From: Mesorhizobium loti | GTDB taxonomy: Bacteria; Pseudomonadota; Alphaproteobacteria; Rhizobiales; Rhizobiaceae | Assembly: GCA_014189435.1 (NCBI GenBank) | Contig: CP050293.1 | Coordinates: 4,841,001-4,905,000, forward strand | Direction of reading: 5' to 3' | DNA length: 64,000 bases | In this document: positions 62,582 to 64,000 of the stretch, one piece after another | Numbering within the stretch: position 1 is the first letter of the stretch | Layout: the number at the start of each line of letters is the position of its first letter | Made by a program: the position numbers and the translations under genes | The notes under the pieces: generated by a model | The model's database searches: none | What the model was told of the DNA's origin: nothing | Seen by the model: the letters and a program-made list of their open reading frames with translations, nothing else

Positions 62582-64000
62582 ATGGAGATCGATCAGCGGT
62601 GCGTTTTGGATGCTCTACCAGCAATGGTTTGGACCGCACTACCTGATGGGCGGGCGCATTTTATCAACCAACGCTGGTCTGAATACACTGGCCTGGACCT
62701 AGAACAGTGTCGCGTTTCCGGGTGGCAGAGTACGGTCCATCCAAGTGACCAGCAGAAAACGCTGGCACGCTGGCACGCCATACTTGCGTCCGGCGAACCG
62801 GGTGAAATGGAAGCACGCTTGCGCAGCGCCGACGGAAGTTACCGGCGTTTCGCGATCCACTGTAGTCCGGTGTACGATGATGATGGCCGTATCGCCGAGT
62901 GGTACGCGATCAACACCGAGATCGATCAAGGAAAACGCGCCGAGGGGTCGTTGCGACAGCGCAAACTAAAGTTGGCCGCAGCGGAGCGGCAGAAGGTGCT
63001 CCGACAAAGTGAACGCAATTTCAAGCTGATCGTTGATGCGATTCCTGCCTTGGCATGGGCAGCTCGCCCTGACGGTACGGCTGAGTACTTCAATCGGCAT
63101 TTTCTCGACTATCTCGCCATTGGCGCTGAGGAAGCAGAGGGCTGGGGCTGGACGGTCGCAGTCCATCCAGACGATATAATTGGCCTCACTTCGGCCTGGC
63201 AGGCCATCCTGGCATCAGGAATGCCCGGAGACGCTGAAGCGAGGCTGCGCCGCTTCGACGGAGAATATAGATGGTTCTTGTTCCGTGCCGCCCCCTACCT
63301 CGACGTTAAGGGGAACATCGTCAACTGGTACGGCACCAATTTCGACATAGAGGACCGCAAACGCGCTGAGAAGGCGTTGCAGGACAAGGAACGCGAACTC
63401 GGCATTATCATCAACACGATTCCCTCGATGGTATGGTCTACTCGTCCAGACGGTTCACCTGAATTTTTCAATCAGCACTATCTCTACTACGTTGGCCTCT
63501 CGATGGGTTCCAAGGATTGGGAACCGGCCACTCCTTTGTCCGAATATTGGGATTTGACCGCGTCGGTCCATCCTGACGACGTTGACCGACTTACTGCTAC
63601 GTGGCGGGCCGTGCTAACGGCTGGGAAACCAGGAGAAACGGAAGCTCGCCTTCGCCGCTTCGATGGAGAATATCGATGGTTCCTAATTCGAGCCAACCCG
63701 CTTCGTGACGAAGCCGGAAACATCATCAAATGGTATGGCACGCATACGGACATAGATGATCGGAAGCGAGCAGAAGACGCACTGAAGCGAAGCGAGGCCT
63801 TCCTTTCGGAAGGCCAATATCTTGCCCGCATGGGAAATTTGTCCTGGGAGGTCACAAGGGGCAAGATTGTCTGGTCTGAACCACTTTACCGCCTCTTCGA
63901 GTTTGAGCCCGGCACGCTTGTCACGCTCGAACGAATCGCCAGCCGCGTTCATCCTGAAGACATGCCCCTAATGGCCGACATGGTCGAGCGGGCGCAACGC
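62582..64000 (+). CDS. Multi-PAS sensor protein, N-terminal part (continues beyond window)
   Basis: Open frame of 473 codons to the window end, starting at ATG 62582 with AAAGGA five bases upstream. At least four PAS/PAC units can be seen: VLDALPAMVWTALPDGRAHF, LIVDAIPALAWAARPDGTAE, IIINTIPSMVWSTRPDGSPE and, at the edge, ARMGNLSWEVTRGKIVWSEP. Each of the first three ends in an EARLR..DG.YR.F..R segment and a D(I)DxxKRAE linker. This PAS array is typical of rhizobial sensor kinases (often HWE type), but the output domain is outside the window, so kinase, cyclase or LuxR output cannot be told apart. Confidence 0.88.
   Translation, partial: MEIDQRCVLDALPAMVWTALPDGRAHFINQRWSEYTGLDLEQCRVSGWQSTVHPSDQQKTLARWHAILASGEPGEMEARLRSADGSYRRFAIHCSPVYDDDGRIAEWYAINTEIDQGKRAEGSLRQRKLKLAAAERQKVLRQSERNFKLIVDAIPALAWAARPDGTAEYFNRHFLDYLAIGAEEAEGWGWTVAVHPDDIIGLTSAWQAILASGMPGDAEARLRRFDGEYRWFLFRAAPYLDVKGNIVNWYGTNFDIEDRKRAEKALQDKERELGIIINTIPSMVWSTRPDGSPEFFNQHYLYYVGLSMGSKDWEPATPLSEYWDLTASVHPDDVDRLTATWRAVLTAGKPGETEARLRRFDGEYRWFLIRANPLRDEAGNIIKWYGTHTDIDDRKRAEDALKRSEAFLSEGQYLARMGNLSWEVTRGKIVWSEPLYRLFEFEPGTLVTLERIASRVHPEDMPLMADMVERAQR

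Noticed and set aside
1..64000. tRNA or rRNA genes
   Set aside because: I found no convincing cloverleaf or rRNA segment in the gaps; a covariance scan would be needed to exclude a diverged tRNA.

Overview
The window looks like high-GC chromosome of an alphaproteobacterium of the Rhizobiales, most like Mesorhizobium. I base this on gene content and codon use only, since there is no rRNA or tRNA to anchor it: an NCS1/urea-amide uptake operon with an ANTAR regulator, PrsD/PrsE-type type I secretion, an ExoY-type polysaccharide locus and a CysNC fusion.

Left part, bases 1-9,755. One leftward operon carries an NCS1 permease, an alpha/beta hydrolase, an AmiC-like sensor, an AmiR-like ANTAR antiterminator, a urea/amide binding protein and a urea/amide permease. 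Its untranslated leaders hold tandem hexaloop hairpins that overlap intrinsic terminators. This fits self-controlled antitermination by the operon's own AmiR. Next come arginase and ornithine cyclodeaminase, divergent from an Lrp/AsnC regulator.

Bases 9,756-19,406 are a patchwork: relics of an aminotransferase, a repeat-rich secreted protein and a phospholipase D; an intact type I secretion pair; a CsbD-like protein; a CRP/FNR regulator split by an IS1380-family element (exact ends and 4-bp target duplication visible); and a frameshifted membrane protein.

Bases 19,838-58,657 are a surface-polysaccharide and secreted-matrix locus. It has a Wzz/tyrosine autokinase, NusG/RfaH-like factor, nucleotidyltransferase-kinase fusion, one GT4 glycosyltransferase, OPX exporter, a second type I secretion pair, sulfotransferase, Wzx flippase, two giant repeat proteins (one with a calcineurin-like phosphoesterase and RTX tail), a small Tat protein with a PqqD-HprK kinase and nucleotidyltransferase, a Tat beta-helix protein, a P-loop kinase, Wzy polymerase, ExoY initiator, LuxR-type regulator, CysNC (PAPS synthesis) and a beta-helix/RTX paralogue. 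Together these suggest a sulfated exopolysaccharide with co-secreted calcium-binding matrix proteins.

Right end. A degraded pump operon (relic, frameshifted MFS, HlyD with an in-frame stop) is followed by a multi-PAS sensor that runs off the window. Imperfect repeats of about 105 bp at 9,824 and 59,265 bracket the middle 49.5 kb. Several genes are broken by a missing base in a homopolymer, so base-calling error must be kept in mind.
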